Part shown: one piece after another, positions 21,424 to 34,687 of the stretch
How positions within the stretch are numbered: the stretch's first letter is position 1
How the letters are laid out: each line of letters begins with the position of its first letter
NCBI GenBank assembly: GCA_945910005.1
Contig: OX246746.1
Location: forward strand, 25,939,075 to 26,003,074
Origin: Isoperla grammatica
Taxonomy: Eukaryota; Arthropoda; Insecta; Plecoptera; Perlodidae
Reading direction: 5' to 3'
Length of the DNA stretch: 64,000 nucleotides
Translations under genes and position numbers: made by a program
The notes under the pieces: generated by a model
Told to the model about the DNA's origin: nothing
Seen by the model: the letters and a program-made list of their open reading frames with translations, nothing else
The model's database searches: none

Positions 21424-24400
21424 CAACGAGCATGGGTTACCATGATAAGAATACATCCCTATCACTTACAATACTGGCGTAGAGTGATCTATGCAATTTT
21501 ATCAGTACAGTAAAAATAACAGTTTTTAATGAATATTTGAGAAACATGTGTATGTGTGTACCCGACCACACCACACCACACCAGTTGTCTTAGCCTACAC
21601 GAAGACCCACGCCGAAGCAGATGCTCAACGTAGCTAGATGATCAAACTAGTTGAAATAGGCTAGGCATAGTAAGTTATTAGTTTTACAATAGTCTGTTAT
21701 TTAAAACCACCCACTGCATCTCGTCTTCGCGTTCAAAACGCTTGCTTAGCGTATCTAGCGTGAGGTCATTTTCCGCTAATCTTGTATTCTGGCACGCGAC
21801 TTTTATGTTTAAAGGGATTAATGTTAGTAATTTTGTTTTCAGTTCATTCAGCAGTTTATTTATTACATAATTACGACTAGAGTAACGTTATAGAGAAGTA
21901 CGAAGTTAGAAGCGTCGATGTGCATTCATTGTACTGTGGCTAAGGAGTATGGATGAAGTGTGGCCGTTACCTGTTGAACCTGTGTTCAACGTTCAACGCA
22001 GACGTGAAACAAGGCTTTCATTTAATTGCCGTGAGTTATGTAGGTACTAAACAAGAAAGATAATTTAGGAGTGTGAGCTCGCGCGGCGGGGGAAGAGGGT
22101 GTTTCTTGTTTTCTGCCCGTGACCTCACTAGCTAGCTCATCTGGGGTTATCGTCCACCACAATGACTGGCGGTCACGCTGTAGGTAGGTTGCTGTGACGT
22201 CAGTTGGCAGTGCCCTTAATTAAACCATGTCACGCTTCGTAATTGCTCGTGAACAAGGGAAGGGAGGGGGCGGTTTTGCCTGCGTGATATAACCTTGTAT
22301 TTATTATTCTATTTTTATAACATCTCTTAGAATAAATTGACTACTCGACAAAATGGAATGTTGTTATAACTATATAATATGATTCTTTAAGGTCATTCTC
22401 TATACGTGTTCAATCAATTCTTTTTTTTTGATACGCATTTTTAACACTTGACACTTTACAATTTTGTTTTTGTATTTTGACTCTCTTATAAGTCATACTA
22501 TCTTTGGCAATAATCGACAGCGATACAAATATACTCAACTACCCGGGGTCAACTGAAAATTTAAGTTTTGTTTAGAAGAATTGGGTGTTCAACTTGTGAT
22601 GACCTATATAGAGATAACTTGTAGTTATCCTTGCAATAAAGTGTCCTCGCACAAATGTAGATGGACAGTAAAGAAAGAAACATACCCTAGTTTTCAAACT
22701 ACATAAACAAAAATATGGTAGGTATATTCCCAAAGAACAGCGGATAGTGACCCAGGGCTAATCGTGTCGATATGTGACCACGCCTGTCGAGTCAAAGTGT
22801 TCATATACATTAAAAATATGATTTCTTAAACACATAAACAAAAATATCAAAGCTACTACCGGGTTTCTTTTTTATGGAACTGTCTTTGTTTTGGTGTTTT
22901 AGGTCAGTTTAAGTGAATTCTATCTATCAATCGAGTCAATGCGCCTGCTTGGATTTGGTAATCTCTTGAAGCTAAGTTTTTATGTTTGCCGCCATAATTT
23001 AACCACGTGTTTACTGAGTTTGAAGTTGTTGCTACATAATCTTGATAGATGGCAGCATTGTTTCCGATAATTCTCCTAACCACAAGTTTGTTTGGCTTAA
23101 TTGAAGGTTAGAATACCATTTTATGTAGTGAAACATAGTGTTTTAGAAGTAATCATGGGTAACAAGAAAGTGAAACGTATAGTAAATGCAAGAGTGTTTC
23201 GTGGAAATAGGTTTTTACCGGTTGACACCTTCAAAACTTCGACTCCTGGACCAGAAAGTGGCATTTTCGCACCTAGGCCTATGCCTAGGCCAAGCTAGGC
23301 CTAGGACCACAAACACACACTCTGAATTTAGGTCTAGGAAGACTCTCTATAATGTTCGATCCTGATTTCTTACCTTAATCATGTCCTCTTACGCAGCCGG
23401 CCTAGAAGGTAAGAATTGCTACCTACTTTATCTTTATTGCTTCTTTTCTCGGCTCTTTGTTTCTTGCAATATAGATATTACACATACCGTATTCCTACCT
23501 CACTTCTATGGAAAATATCCTTAAATACCTTTTTGCTTAATAGAGGGCCTCTATTAAAATAAAACTTGCAACGCGATTAGAAGATTTGCAATAGCAGAAG
23601 CATCAAGCCTCGAATCCCAAAATATCCATGTGTCGTGTTTTGTTTCAGACAAACATTGAATAATATGCACCAATCAATGACGTTATAGGCTACAACAATG
23701 TAGTTGCATAGCAACAGATGATTTGTCTGTCCTGTGATGTCACAGCCCCCTCAATTGAGACTAGTGCTACTGCGAGTTGACTGAAATTAATAAAAAAAAA
23801 AAATGGAAATTAAAATAGTAAATAAAGGTTCTGCTGCATTATCCTAGTAGGGGCCCTGCATTGAGTGGATTGCCAAATAAAATTTTAAAAATGTAGTTAA
23901 TCACGCATCTCATTGTTAAGATATGAGTTTTCAAAAATGTGGCCATTGTTGAAGGATTTAAATTCATAACAATGCTAAAATAAAGATTTCCATACATTTT
24001 TTACTATAGGCATATGCAAGTTATTCAAACTGCAAAATAATGCCAATAATTTAATAGAGATCTAGGCTTACTGATAAGAACACCTCAAAGTCATCAAGTT
24101 ATTGTTCTCTTCGATAGCTACGTTTGTCTGGTGAGATTTGTCTTCTTGTTATTTGTGGTTTTAATTTGAGACAGAAGAGGATTTCATTTCATCATCATTA
24201 TACAAGATTTGGATTATTTTCATCATTGAGTTTCATCATTAAATTCGGGGTGAACTGTGCAAACGATTTAGATAGCAAGTTTGCACAACGAAACGTTATT
24301 CAACGAGTACCAATATACGGGGTGAAAATTCATGACCCATCTCACTTCCCGCTGCGCAAGTTAAGAGCTGTACACATAATTATTTTTATTATTATTACTT

Positions 24401-25054
24401 TTGTGTTTACGACATTGTCAATCATAATATGGCGTCGGGGTCGACCGCTTTGTAGCTACGTGTAACAATCTACATAACAACTGCACTTGAAAAGAGTTTA
24501 CCATCCCTATTAAGCGGACGTCTGCTTTTCTAATTTATACCGACATCTGTAACGACCAATAGTTAGTGTGTAAACGTTGAAACTATTGACCGTCCACAGT
24601 TAAATACTTCCTCAGAGCTGAAGCCAACGTCTCTAATACTAAACTGTATTCACTGCAGTTTCAACAAAATCATTATTGTTGGTACCTCAACCAGTCAACC
24701 TGTATTAAGCAATGCATTGTTTAAGAATTTAATAGTATGTTCACTGTTCATTTATCTATCGCAAACCTTTTTGAAGCTCCCAACTCTATATACGGTATCT
24801 TGAAATATTTGTTAATTTACTTATAAACTTGCTACAAAACAAAACTGATTCCATAAAAGCATTTAATTTAATTTAAAGTTTCTATGTTCCTAATTTAAAT
24901 AATTAACGTACCCTTAAAGAAGGTGTTGAATCAGCGACAATAGGATTAAATATTACCTCCCCCCCCCCCCTCCTCCACCCCACGAAACCCTGCTCAGCAT
25001 TACATTCAGAGTTAAAATGTCTTTCCACTCCACCTACTCCTACAATGAGAGATT
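21424..25054. other. No confirmed gene; one weak first-exon candidate inside
   Basis: Mostly AT-rich sequence with a GC-richer patch at about 22070-22270 that includes a TGACGTCA site at 22195. A candidate start codon with donor lies at 23381-23408. No other supported features. Confidence 0.4.
23381..23408 (+). CDS. Candidate first coding exon (MSSYAAGLE|G)
   Basis: The sequence TAATC-ATGTCCTCTTACGCAG, then CCGGCCTAGAAG|GTAAGAAT, gives a start codon, nine codons and a strong 5' splice site in phase 1. It looks like the short first coding exon of a plus-strand gene whose remaining exons are far downstream. No acceptor partner was identified and no family could be recognised from ten residues, so it may be chance. 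Confidence 0.22.
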
Positions 25055-25222
25055 ATATAGTTGTCCCAGGATTACTTTACACCTGCTTTCGTCACATCCG
25101 GGGCAGTCGTAGCCAACCAGCGAACCGCCCGAGACTCATCCGGGCCAACACCGATCGCTGATTGGCTACGAACCAGTCGCCTGTGACGAAAGCATGTGTA
25201 AGGTAGTCTTGGGACAACTATA
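25055..25222. mobile_element. Foldback MITE, 168 bp
   Basis: The left arm TATAGTTGTCCCAGGATTAC, continuing TTTACACCTGCTTTCGTCAC, pairs with the right arm GTGACGAAAGCATGTGTAAG, continuing GTAGTCTTGGGACAACTATA. The arms of about 40 bp are nearly perfect. The centre includes AGCCAACCAGCGAACC and CGATCGCTGATTGGCT, which pair as an inner hairpin. It is related to 11452-11615. Confidence 0.85.
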
Positions 25223-25887
25223 ATTAGCTCGTATTCAACCGTTCGTTGCGTTACTTGTGCAGTTCTCAGTTCTCCTCGGGAATAATTCGCCCCCTTTGTT
25301 CACTTGCATAAGAATCCACCATTAAAACCGATCCATACGGCCAGCGTCCAGCGTTGCCATGACAATGCGACGTTTAAAACCTGCTAAAACTATGTCTGTC
25401 TACGCAGGTGCACAGTTGACCATCATTAACTTTCACTCTTATTCGATCACAAGAAAGGGCACGCACGCTCACTGTAACGGCGGAGCCTGATTGAGTGACG
25501 GCTGTTGTCGGCGGTATGGTAGGAGAAGGGTTGGGAAAGATTTGACATTTTTTTTATTCTATATACAAAATACATTTGTAGTTTGAGAAACTATTATGAT
25601 GGTTATTCTTGTGGGTTAACGTTTTTATTATTTTGTCGGAAATACTAAAAAAAAAAAAAAAAAAAACATTTATTTGCATACATAATTTTACCATCACGAA
25701 ATTAATAAAGCACCAGGATTCAATGATAGATTCTGGTAATGGCAAAATGCAAGCGTTTTCTTTTAGACCTAGAGCATTTCTTGTGTACAATCATTCTACA
25801 ATCAATGCCTTAAGAGCTCACACTATTGTCTTTCAATACAATTAGTTTCAGGAACAGTGCATCATCAGACAATGTATTAAATAAATA

Positions 25888-25980
25888 AACACATTTGTAT
25901 TTATTCTCTACCCACTCAGTTACATCAGATTTCCAGTGCGGGACATTATACCAATTATTATTTGCTACATTGCTATGGCG
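25888..25980 (+). repeat. Dispersed ~95-bp repeat, copy 2 of 2
   Basis: Matches 20489-20582 in the same orientation (CTACCCACTCAGTTA block and following sequence). Confidence 0.65.
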
Positions 25981-26342
25981 TGTCTATTTGGATTATTGAA
26001 AATATTGATAAATGACTAGAAAACGTATTTTGATATATTCTTATTTTGATGCAAATAAAAAATCTATTTTTGAGATAAATTAAGATGCTTGAAGCGCTAG
26101 TATTTTCGAAACCTAACAAATCCGTGTACTTTCTATAGTGACCATGCAGCTACGTGGTTGTTAGTGATAAGTATGGGTATTGTTCCGGTAAATGAAGAGA
26201 AATGAACAGCGATCGTCTAACGAATACTGTGTGTTTACGGCTCAATCAATACTGTGAACTAAAACAGAGACGAGTGTTGATTGCTCTCACTGGAATATTA
26301 ACAATGCCAGAGAAAATCAAGATTTCTGAAGGACGGGTGTAT

Positions 26343-26468
26343 GCGTCAGTTAAGTGATTTAGAAACTGAAACAAAATACTTACGTTACGTAAGTATTTAC
26401 GTATACGTATTGATCTGCGTCAATTAGTGCTTTAGAAACTGAAACAAAATACTTAAGTTACGTATTGT
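26343..26468. repeat. Tandem duplication, ~74-bp period
   Basis: The block TTTAGAAACTGAAACAAAAT, followed by ACTTA and GTTACGTA, occurs twice (from about 26343 and 26417). Both units begin GCGTCA. The TACGTA-rich junction is itself palindromic. Confidence 0.75.
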
Positions 26469-28285
26469 TTTCGGGTTCCATTGAATATAGACAATTTATA
26501 ATTGAAAGTATATGATTTCATGCAAGCCAAATAAACTGTTTGTCTTTTTTTAATTTTGATAATATCTACGCTTATTACGCGTTCCTTCGTGATTATAGGC
26601 TAGGTTATGGCAGGTTACGTTAGGATCGTGGCAATAACTATAGGTTTTCTGTTTCTTGGTCAAGTCACTAGATACAAGTTCACAATTACAATAAACTGAC
26701 ACATGTGATGACTGTTGTATTATACGGGGTTGTAGAATGAACCAAAATGTTATCTTAGGAAGTATCAATGACTGAAACCGAACCGAATAAGTTTTGCATT
26801 TCTGTGACAGGATAAGTGCATCAATTTGTAATTCCACTGTTTCACATTAGTCGTAATAAAAAAGTACCAGTACTACGTGTTCTACTCTACTCAAAACTTT
26901 AAGACACCTTAAGCCAAGTTTCGTAATACTTTAATCCGAAGACAAGTCGTAAATCTTCAGATTATATCTTCATAAAGGTAGCATACGGTAGACACTACAG
27001 TTCCCCTTTTAATGTAATATAGTTCGTTTCGTTCTAAACCAAATCAACTATTTTGAAAGTTTCCACTTTTCACCTTGATGATCACTGATCATAGGCGCTG
27101 AGTTTTGGAGGGGTCGAGAGCTATGGGTAGCTCGGATTGTTCAACGACGCACATTTACCCGACATCTGAATCGAGACGATGAGTGGATGATGTATACAGA
27201 TGACAATATGACAAGTGACACGTCATATCCATCCACAAGCTAGGATCACCAGGCCAGGGCAGTCAGGAACAGGAATGCCAAGAATTGTGGTTTACCCGAC
27301 CAACACTTTTCACAGCAGCCACGCTGAAAATTCTTTTTTTCCTTAATTTTTCTTCAAATAGATATAGGCCTTTAGTTTGGTTAACCAAAATTCTAAACTA
27401 AAAATGAACTATTTATTACAAGTGAACAATTAAAAGCACGGACTTTGTCTTACTGCTCGGATGAAAGCACATACAATATTGATATCATGAAACTAGAAGA
27501 GTTTGCACTTTTCGAAAGTCACTTGAGCCGCGAGTGCGACACGACTTCTGGAGCCCTTCAAATAGCAAGTGGATCAGCTGCAAGCATGATGGAGCCTGCT
27601 ACCACGGTAAAACAATCTTCAACACAAGCAGCTGGAGAATTTAACGACTTTTGTTCGTATTTTTTAAATTACATGATGTAAATGCAGCGCTAAATATTAT
27701 CATGATCTATATATACTCAGAAAAAGATGGATACAACGGGATAATTCACAAATATTTCAAATTGGTCAATTTCAGTTCGAAAGAACTGAATGGTGTTGAA
27801 AAAAGTAGTATTATAGGTATTATAATTAGTTACAATGTTATATATTAAATTTACTAAATTACAAAGTAAATTTGAAATTTCAACCGTTATAATTAAAATG
27901 CTTCACATATTTTTTCCATGTTTTTTAGTTTTTATGAAAGCAAATCAAGCGCGGTTTTAACTTGTTGGATGTGATGCATTATTGAGATATGATTTAACAT
28001 TTCTAATCTCGCACGATTGTAATACTAAAAAGTCCACTGCAAGGCAACTCACACCCTATGTGACTGCTTGCTTGGTTGGCATCCGACTGTTCCCGTGTCC
28101 TTTACGAGTCTCCTGCGTAGGGAACAGGGGATTTACTTGCACGTTGCTTACAAGAGAGTTGCACAGCAGTTTGGCATCGATCCGTTTGTTCAGTGCGTGA
28201 ACTGTGAATCGTTCATCAATGTCTGTTGACTATCGGACTCGAAGATTGTCAACAAAGGAAGTAGAGGTTTTTTACAGCAAAAAGG

Positions 28286-28308
28286 TATATATATATATAT
28301 ATATATAT
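28286..28308. repeat. (TA)n microsatellite
   Basis: An uninterrupted TA dinucleotide run of about 11 units. Confidence 0.95.
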
Positions 28309-28435
28309 GAGCCTAGGCCTATAGTTTGTAGGCTGAATCAAGTTGAGCATCATCTAGTACAGCTCGCTCACATAGGAACAGTGAGATTCACTCTGACCAT
28401 GGTGACCTCACCAGATCATCAGAAACAATATTGAC

Positions 28436-28766
28436 TTTAGGTTTCTCACAGCAAGAAGTAAGATAGTATCAGGACCGCCCACATTTAGTTTCCAACTTAA
28501 CAAGCGCGAATCACTGACGTGTTTCCTGATTATCTAGTACAATTTGGTTGCGGTAAGTTTTTTGATGGAAACGCACCAAAGAACGTGCAAGCAGGTTTCC
28601 GTCAAAAAACTTAACGCAACCAAATTGTACTAGATAATCGGGAAACACGTTAGTGGTTCGCACTTGTTAAGTTGGAAACTAATTGTGGGCGGTCCTGACT
28701 CCCCTGACACTATCTTACTTCTTGGTGTGATAGACCTTTACCTGGTCAATAGCGTGAAAACCTAAA
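28436..28766. mobile_element. 331-bp near-perfect hairpin (foldback MITE)
   Basis: The left arm from TTTAGGTTTCTCACAGCAAG, through AGTAAGATAGT and GTACAATTTGGTTGCGG, is an inverted copy of the right arm through CCAAATTGTACTAGATAATC and ACTATCTTACTTCTTGG to AAACCTAAA. The stem is about 140 bp with small indels and the loop about 25 nt near 28590. The palindromic ends TTTAGG/CCTAAA allow a TA target duplication. Confidence 0.88.
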
Positions 28767-28780
28767 CCTAAAACGCTTTA

Positions 28781-28802
28781 CCCCCCCCCCCCCCCCCCCC
28801 CC
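28781..28802. repeat. Poly(C) run of 22
   Basis: A homopolymer next to the hairpin element; its length may be affected by sequencing error. Confidence 0.9.
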
Positions 28803-31800
28803 GTTCAGCTACAGAGTGGATCAAGCAATTTTCTCATTCATCATGATCGTTCGGTTCAGTGGATCATTGAATTTCTCGGTCGGTTTGTTGCGGGGAGAAA
28901 CTAGAAAAATATAGACATTTATAATTTAGGAAAGGGGCAGATCCCCAGATAGTGGAGCGGAATGTATTTTTGCCTGAAAATATGTTCCAGTGTTTTGTAT
29001 GCATTTTACACCAATTTTGGAAAGTTCATTTGTTAAAGTTGTAGAGCATATTATATCTATAGTATTATTATACTATAGAACTGAATGGGGCAATAATTTA
29101 TTTGCTGCTGGGCAATTTTGCTTAGAGCTGGCCGTCTAAGCTTGTACGAATTAATGTAAATTTCTTCAAATTTGGGATGTAATATGATTCAAAACTGTGA
29201 ATACTGTGCCGTCCATGATTGTAACAAGGAAAGGTCCCGTGTATTGTCAAACAAATATACGTTTAAATCGAAACGTTTACCGACTGTCTGAGACAACACA
29301 TGAACTATGTGATAGTGATGGTTAGTTATCTAATCCTTTAGTAGGTTTTGAAATGGAGCACTAAAATGGATGGCATCCCCTCCAAAGATCACAACACAAA
29401 CAGTAACTTAGTAACAGCTTGTTCAACAACAAACTAGACACAATAACTGGCATCTCATTTTTTGTATCAATGATATAAGAAAAATCAATTACTGGTAAAA
29501 TAAATTAAAGTGCTCGATATTGTCGCAGTCTTCCGTTAATGGCAGATACCATCGCTTGTGTTGATCCACTTTGCTATTTGGAACAATATCTATTTCATAG
29601 GTCTTTGTCTCCTGCTAATGCTTTCTTTTCTGTTGATCAGTAAAAATACATTTTCTTAATGGATTTGCAAAATAAGATACATTGAGAACCTCGAAGAATA
29701 CGTTTCGTGTGCTAAGAACCAAGCAGAAAAAAGATGTACCTTCTCAAGTTACACTAGATCCTAGAAGGGTTCATATTCTCTCAAACACAATGCCAGCATT
29801 ACGAAAAGGATTCAATTGTTTCATGTCATCACGGCCAACACAGTGGCCGAGTGAAAACATAATAACACGGATTAATAAGCACGAAACATTACTGAAACTT
29901 AATTAAAACAACCATAAAATAGAGAGTAAGAAACTCGCTAGGGAATTACATCGTTTTGAATTTCTTGTTACAATTTTTAAAGGCAATAAAAAGCAATTTT
30001 AAGCGTCAGAAATGATGGTTTGCGCTGGGATCCGTCTATAAAATTGGATTGGTAGGTTTTCTCCATTGAACTTAATTTAATAAATACTACAAGCCAATAG
30101 CATCATGTGGTGAAACGAAGATGACTCCATAAGTCTTGTATAATAATATGTGAGTACATGTTATAGCCACATCTAAACTCGATGTTTTTCTTTAAGCCTT
30201 TACGATACTACCCCAATACAAAGCTCACATTATGGGTTGAAAGTAAGTATTACCTACCATTTCTAGACTTTATTGTCACGAAATTGAAGAGAAGAGGTAA
30301 GCTCTAAGGATTTGCAACGATCTAAACAACTTTGTATCTCGCGCTTCTTCCCAGCACCATTCATTGCGGATTAACTTAGAATCAAATCAAAAGTATTCGT
30401 TGATATGGATCATATAACTCAATTGAAATAGAAGTTTCGAGGAAAAGCTCTCAGCTTTAATGGATTTTACCAACCCAGATAACAAATATCTCGGAAAAGC
30501 TTAAGAAAATTAGAAAGAAAAATGAATAAAGCCTTTCTTCACCGTGTGAAAGGTGTTAGAGATACGATTTGGAGTGTTTTCCAAAGCGGTAATATTAAAC
30601 CCGGTTTCCTGGAGGAAAATACTAGTTCTCTACTTCGAATTGAATAACTGGTAACAAAACGGCAATTGGAACTCAAAGGGTACAGCAAACGCACCAAGAT
30701 TAAAAAACTTGTTCCAAAAAGTAGACAAACTCCTGCTCGTACTCAACCGAGTAGGCCTACATAAAAATTTCAATGCAATTGCACAAGATGTAAGTATAAC
30801 GATAGTGTGCTCAACTTTAACAATAGAGACTTCACCAGTGGGTGATTGGTGATGGAAACGCGAGTTGACACACTCCTGGAATAGCTGGGTTGGAAAAAGA
30901 TATTGTAGCAAGTTTGGAGACACCCAGTCCTTATTCTCTTCACTCCGCTGCAGTAGACCTACTCCAAACTCGAACCGAGGAGTCAGTTGCGCCCGTCCCA
31001 CCGTGATAGCCGACTTTTTGGCATAACTTATTTATGAATTGACCTACCCATCAATCCCCTTACGCCTTGCGATAAAACCTGTAAACGTGTTTGAAACTCT
31101 GAGCCGATATCTCAAGGCAGCAATATCTTTCTTCAGCAATGTTAGTTTAAGTAAACTCTTGAGCGACTGATTTAAAATAATGTACGACAATTTAGGAATA
31201 ACATGTAGTATGCAGCCAAAAACTCTACAAATGACCGTCTCAGTCCAGAGCATTGCAAAGACAACTAACTATTCTGACCATACCTCAATGTTACAATTTC
31301 CAACATTCTGTGTATTGCTGGACGTTTTGTGAGCTCTGCAAGCAGCTGTTGTTCTAATACATACACATCGCGTGAAGATCAAGACTTAACACAATCATGT
31401 CTCGCTATTTTTATACACGCTCCATATTAAAGACATTTTGCCCCTTTAGGTTAACAAATTATTAGCATTATTTATGTGTCAAAGCACAGACTTAGCCATG
31501 GAATCGTATTTCCTTAGCAGTGAGCAGCAACTGCTAAGTAATTGAGCTCTCATCACCTGAACACGGTCGCTAATGTACTCGCTCATCCAAGAGAATCGTG
31601 ACGTCACACCATTAAATCCCTCCTGTCTCATATCTTGGAAACTAAACAATGTATTTCTATGAGGTTCTGGGTGTTCGTCGCGAGGCTATCTCACGAGGCT
31701 TTATAAGCACATTTTTTGTTCAGTCCATCTTTATATCATAGTATCGAAACTGAACACAAACGAGTACCAAACCCCTTTTAGGAAGGACCTCGTCGTAATA

Positions 31801-32340
31801 TTCCCGATATATTGCGCAGGTTTTACTGAGCACAGTTTTCTTCTTTTATGTAACATGGCATTTCGGAAAAACGTCTTGCTCCGATCTTGTGGCACCAGAA
31901 AATACGAAGAGAAACGCGCAACTCTCTAGTGAACTGGTCCGACTCAGCGAAAGGAAGGAAGGACTATGCATAGTTAATACCGAGGGTGTCAGAATCCAGG
32001 CTTAATATAGTACGTAGTGCTCAAAGCTCTGGGTTGAAGAAACCCTTGGTCACTGGTTTCGTTCTTTAATGCATTGTATTGCCACATTTTGTATCAAGTA
32101 CGACCGATAGGGCTCGTGCCAGCGCTCCAGTCGTATGATTCAGTAAGTCGTACTCGCAGTCGATGTTGATGGAAGGTGATTTGAACATTTTTTACAATGA
32201 GAAGCAGCATGCTGTGAAAAGCCCTCGTAAACATGACGTTTTGGGCACTGATGCGGAAGCAATTTGGCTCCAGAATTTGATGTTTCTTTCAATCTACAAA
32301 ATATCTTATATGTTATTTGTTACATTTTGAAGAATGATAA
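28803..32340. other. No gene seen
   Basis: AT-rich non-coding sequence without paired splice sites or TE ends that I could recognise. A CRE-like TGACGTCA occurs at 31599-31606, near GC-neutral sequence. Confidence 0.45.
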
Positions 32341-32857
32341 TTAAGCGAGCGAAGCGAGCGTCTCCACGAGACTCTTATGGCACTTCGTTATGTTTTTGTT
32401 TTTTTTTGTGTGTACTAGACTCTTATGGCACTTCAGTCTGTTTGGTTTTTGTTTTGTTTTTATGTCTGTCGATAGCGGTCGAACGGAAAGTCCGATCAAC
32501 TTGAAATTTGGACCATCCACAAGCCTCGATGTGGATTGAAGGTGTATAGTTTTGAGGCAAAATCGTTCGAAAAGTTACAAAGTTACACTCAATAACTGTT
32601 AGTAACGGTGGCGGACCGCGGCGAAAACACTAGGCAGAATGACAACGAAAATTCTTAGCAACGCAAATTGCACTTGCACTGCATTCAACAATATCGGGAA
32701 GTATAATAGCTATGGAAATTAGAGAAAATTTTGAAATGCACATTCTTGAATTGTTGTTAATTGTTGTTTTTATTAGCTTTGAGATCTCTTCGCCAGAACG
32801 TTCGTAGATATGGACGCGCTCGCTTATCAACGCGTCAAACAGAGCGTTTTCCTAGTT
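32341..32857 (-). repeat. Dispersed ~750-bp repeat, copy 2 (inverted, internally deleted)
   Basis: The inverted copy begins on the plus strand with TTAAGCGAGCGAAGCGAGCG and ends in AGAGCGTTTTCCTAG. It lacks roughly 250-300 bp of the middle seen in copies 1 and 3, jumping from the GTAACTTTG side to the CAGTTATTG side. It carries the longest intact version of the short frame (minus strand, about 32830-32633: ISERVHIYERSGEE, then NNNSRM, a hydrophobic run and CVAKNFRCHSA). It also has a small duplication of ACTCTTATGGCACTTC. Confidence 0.9.
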
Positions 32858-34481
32858 TAAAAAGATTCAGTATACACACACACGTGCCGGTAGGCAACTA
32901 TACGATTGGCAGTAGTAAACAGATAAGACAAAGACCCACTAGCTCAGTGATGAAATCATTCTATTGAAATATGGCAGTCGTGACTAATTCCATGAAAGCA
33001 ATTGTTTAATCGTTGACAAAGTAGGACTCCTCTCTCGTTCTCAAACGAATGAACAGCACAAAAAACTGTCTCTGTGAGGATAATATCACGCTGCTTACGC
33101 CCTCGTTCATCAACGTTACTACGTAATAAGCGTAATTGCTAACATCACACAAGCGGTGGATCGTTTGTCTGACGAGAACATCACAGAATAATAGGAGCAT
33201 ATTTGCTAAAAGTCTCTTTGTTACTTTGCGCCGTCGACAGAATATCAGTGTGCATTCGTTTGTGAAATCATGAAGTTATAGAATCTTAAAGAAGCGGAGG
33301 TGTGACACGTGTATAAATAATGAATTGTGCTACATTACACGTGTTGGTGAGGCTTTTGAGAAACTGACATGTAACGAGGAAATGGACTGGAACATTGTTT
33401 GAATTGAAGAGATTCTCATTCTAGATGTTGAAGTCTTCGAGCAATTTGTTAGTTAGCCTCTGTACTATAGATTCAATATTGTCAAGTAAATCTTGTCTGT
33501 TTCAACATACGTCAGTTAATAAAACGAAGGTAATAATATATCCGGGAGAAAATACGTTAGTAAACCACGCAAAGACTATTAATCTAGCATCAGCGCACGC
33601 TATAATTGCGTTCAAGTTGATTTCAGCAAAATGTTGTACGGAGAACATTGGCCTCTGCAGAATTTTTATTTCAATTTCAGCCAGTAGAAATAAATTTTAC
33701 AAGAATTTGATAAACCGTGGAATTTGGAAACCTGTACACTAGATGCATAACTCTTTCCTGAACATGCCTCGACGGTTACGACGCAAAATGAAATGAAATC
33801 AGTTCGATCGGTAGAATGGTTCCACTTTCCTATGTTTGACTTTGATTTTTGAAGTTTTGTTTTGTTTTGTTTTCAAGTTTTGAAGTGATTGGATCTTCAG
33901 CTGGCGTCGACATCGTATTGAGACCAGCGTCCGCCAGCCGAGTAGAAGACTGAATGTCTGCGCAACGGGTGAGGTTGTCTTGCATGTTATTAAAATAATA
34001 TATTTTATGTTGCTCGAACACAGGTACTTGTACCTCGGGGCTGGGGCGCACAGAATCCATTCTCGTCGCTCGCAAGAGTCACAGGAAGTGAATGAATAGA
34101 GTCGGAGTCTATTGTACCTGCTCAAACTATGTGTCTACCCCTAGTTCGCGCGGGAACAATAGAACCAGAGCCCATTCAACCCTCTCGCTAACTACCTCAA
34201 CCATCGCACAACTACCGTGTTTTTCGCTCGAGTTCATTACGGCAAATTAAAACAGCCCTTAGCGATGCCACTTAGCCCCGAAGCACTAGTGCATGTATGA
34301 TATCAATGTGACACACACAATCACATAGACTGTAGCAGACATCAACGTCATTAGAGAGCTGGAAGACAATGCATGGCGGCTCTCATACAATTTTACTGAC
34401 AACGCGTAATTTCAATAGTGAATGCGTATAATTTCCTACGTACGCTATATTCTATTCAATTGCGGACTACATTCCAAATTC

Positions 34482-34687
34482 AAAAATATTTTTTTATTTT
34501 ATGAACACTTTTAGTTAATAGATAAACGGATTTTGTCATACTGTGTCGATAATGTATGACAGACTTCTTGGTGAGGCTTTCCCCAAAAATATTTTTTTAT
34601 TTTATGAACACTTTTAGTTAATAGATAAACGGATTTAGTCATACTGTGTCGATAATGTATGACAGACTTCTTGGTGAGGCTTTCCCC
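34482..34687. repeat. Tandem duplication, two 103-bp units
   Basis: The unit AAAAATATTTTTTTATTTTA ... GTGAGGCTTTCCCC occurs at 34482 and 34585 with a single visible substitution (ATTTTGTC against ATTTAGTC). It is very recent. Confidence 0.92.

Noticed and set aside
23101..23298. Frame containing MGNKKVKRIVNARVFRGNRF, vaguely like the basic N-termini of some Mutator-like transposase proteins
   Set aside because: Only about 35 residues are suggestive, followed by a repeat of AGGCCTA; no transposase core or terminal repeats found.
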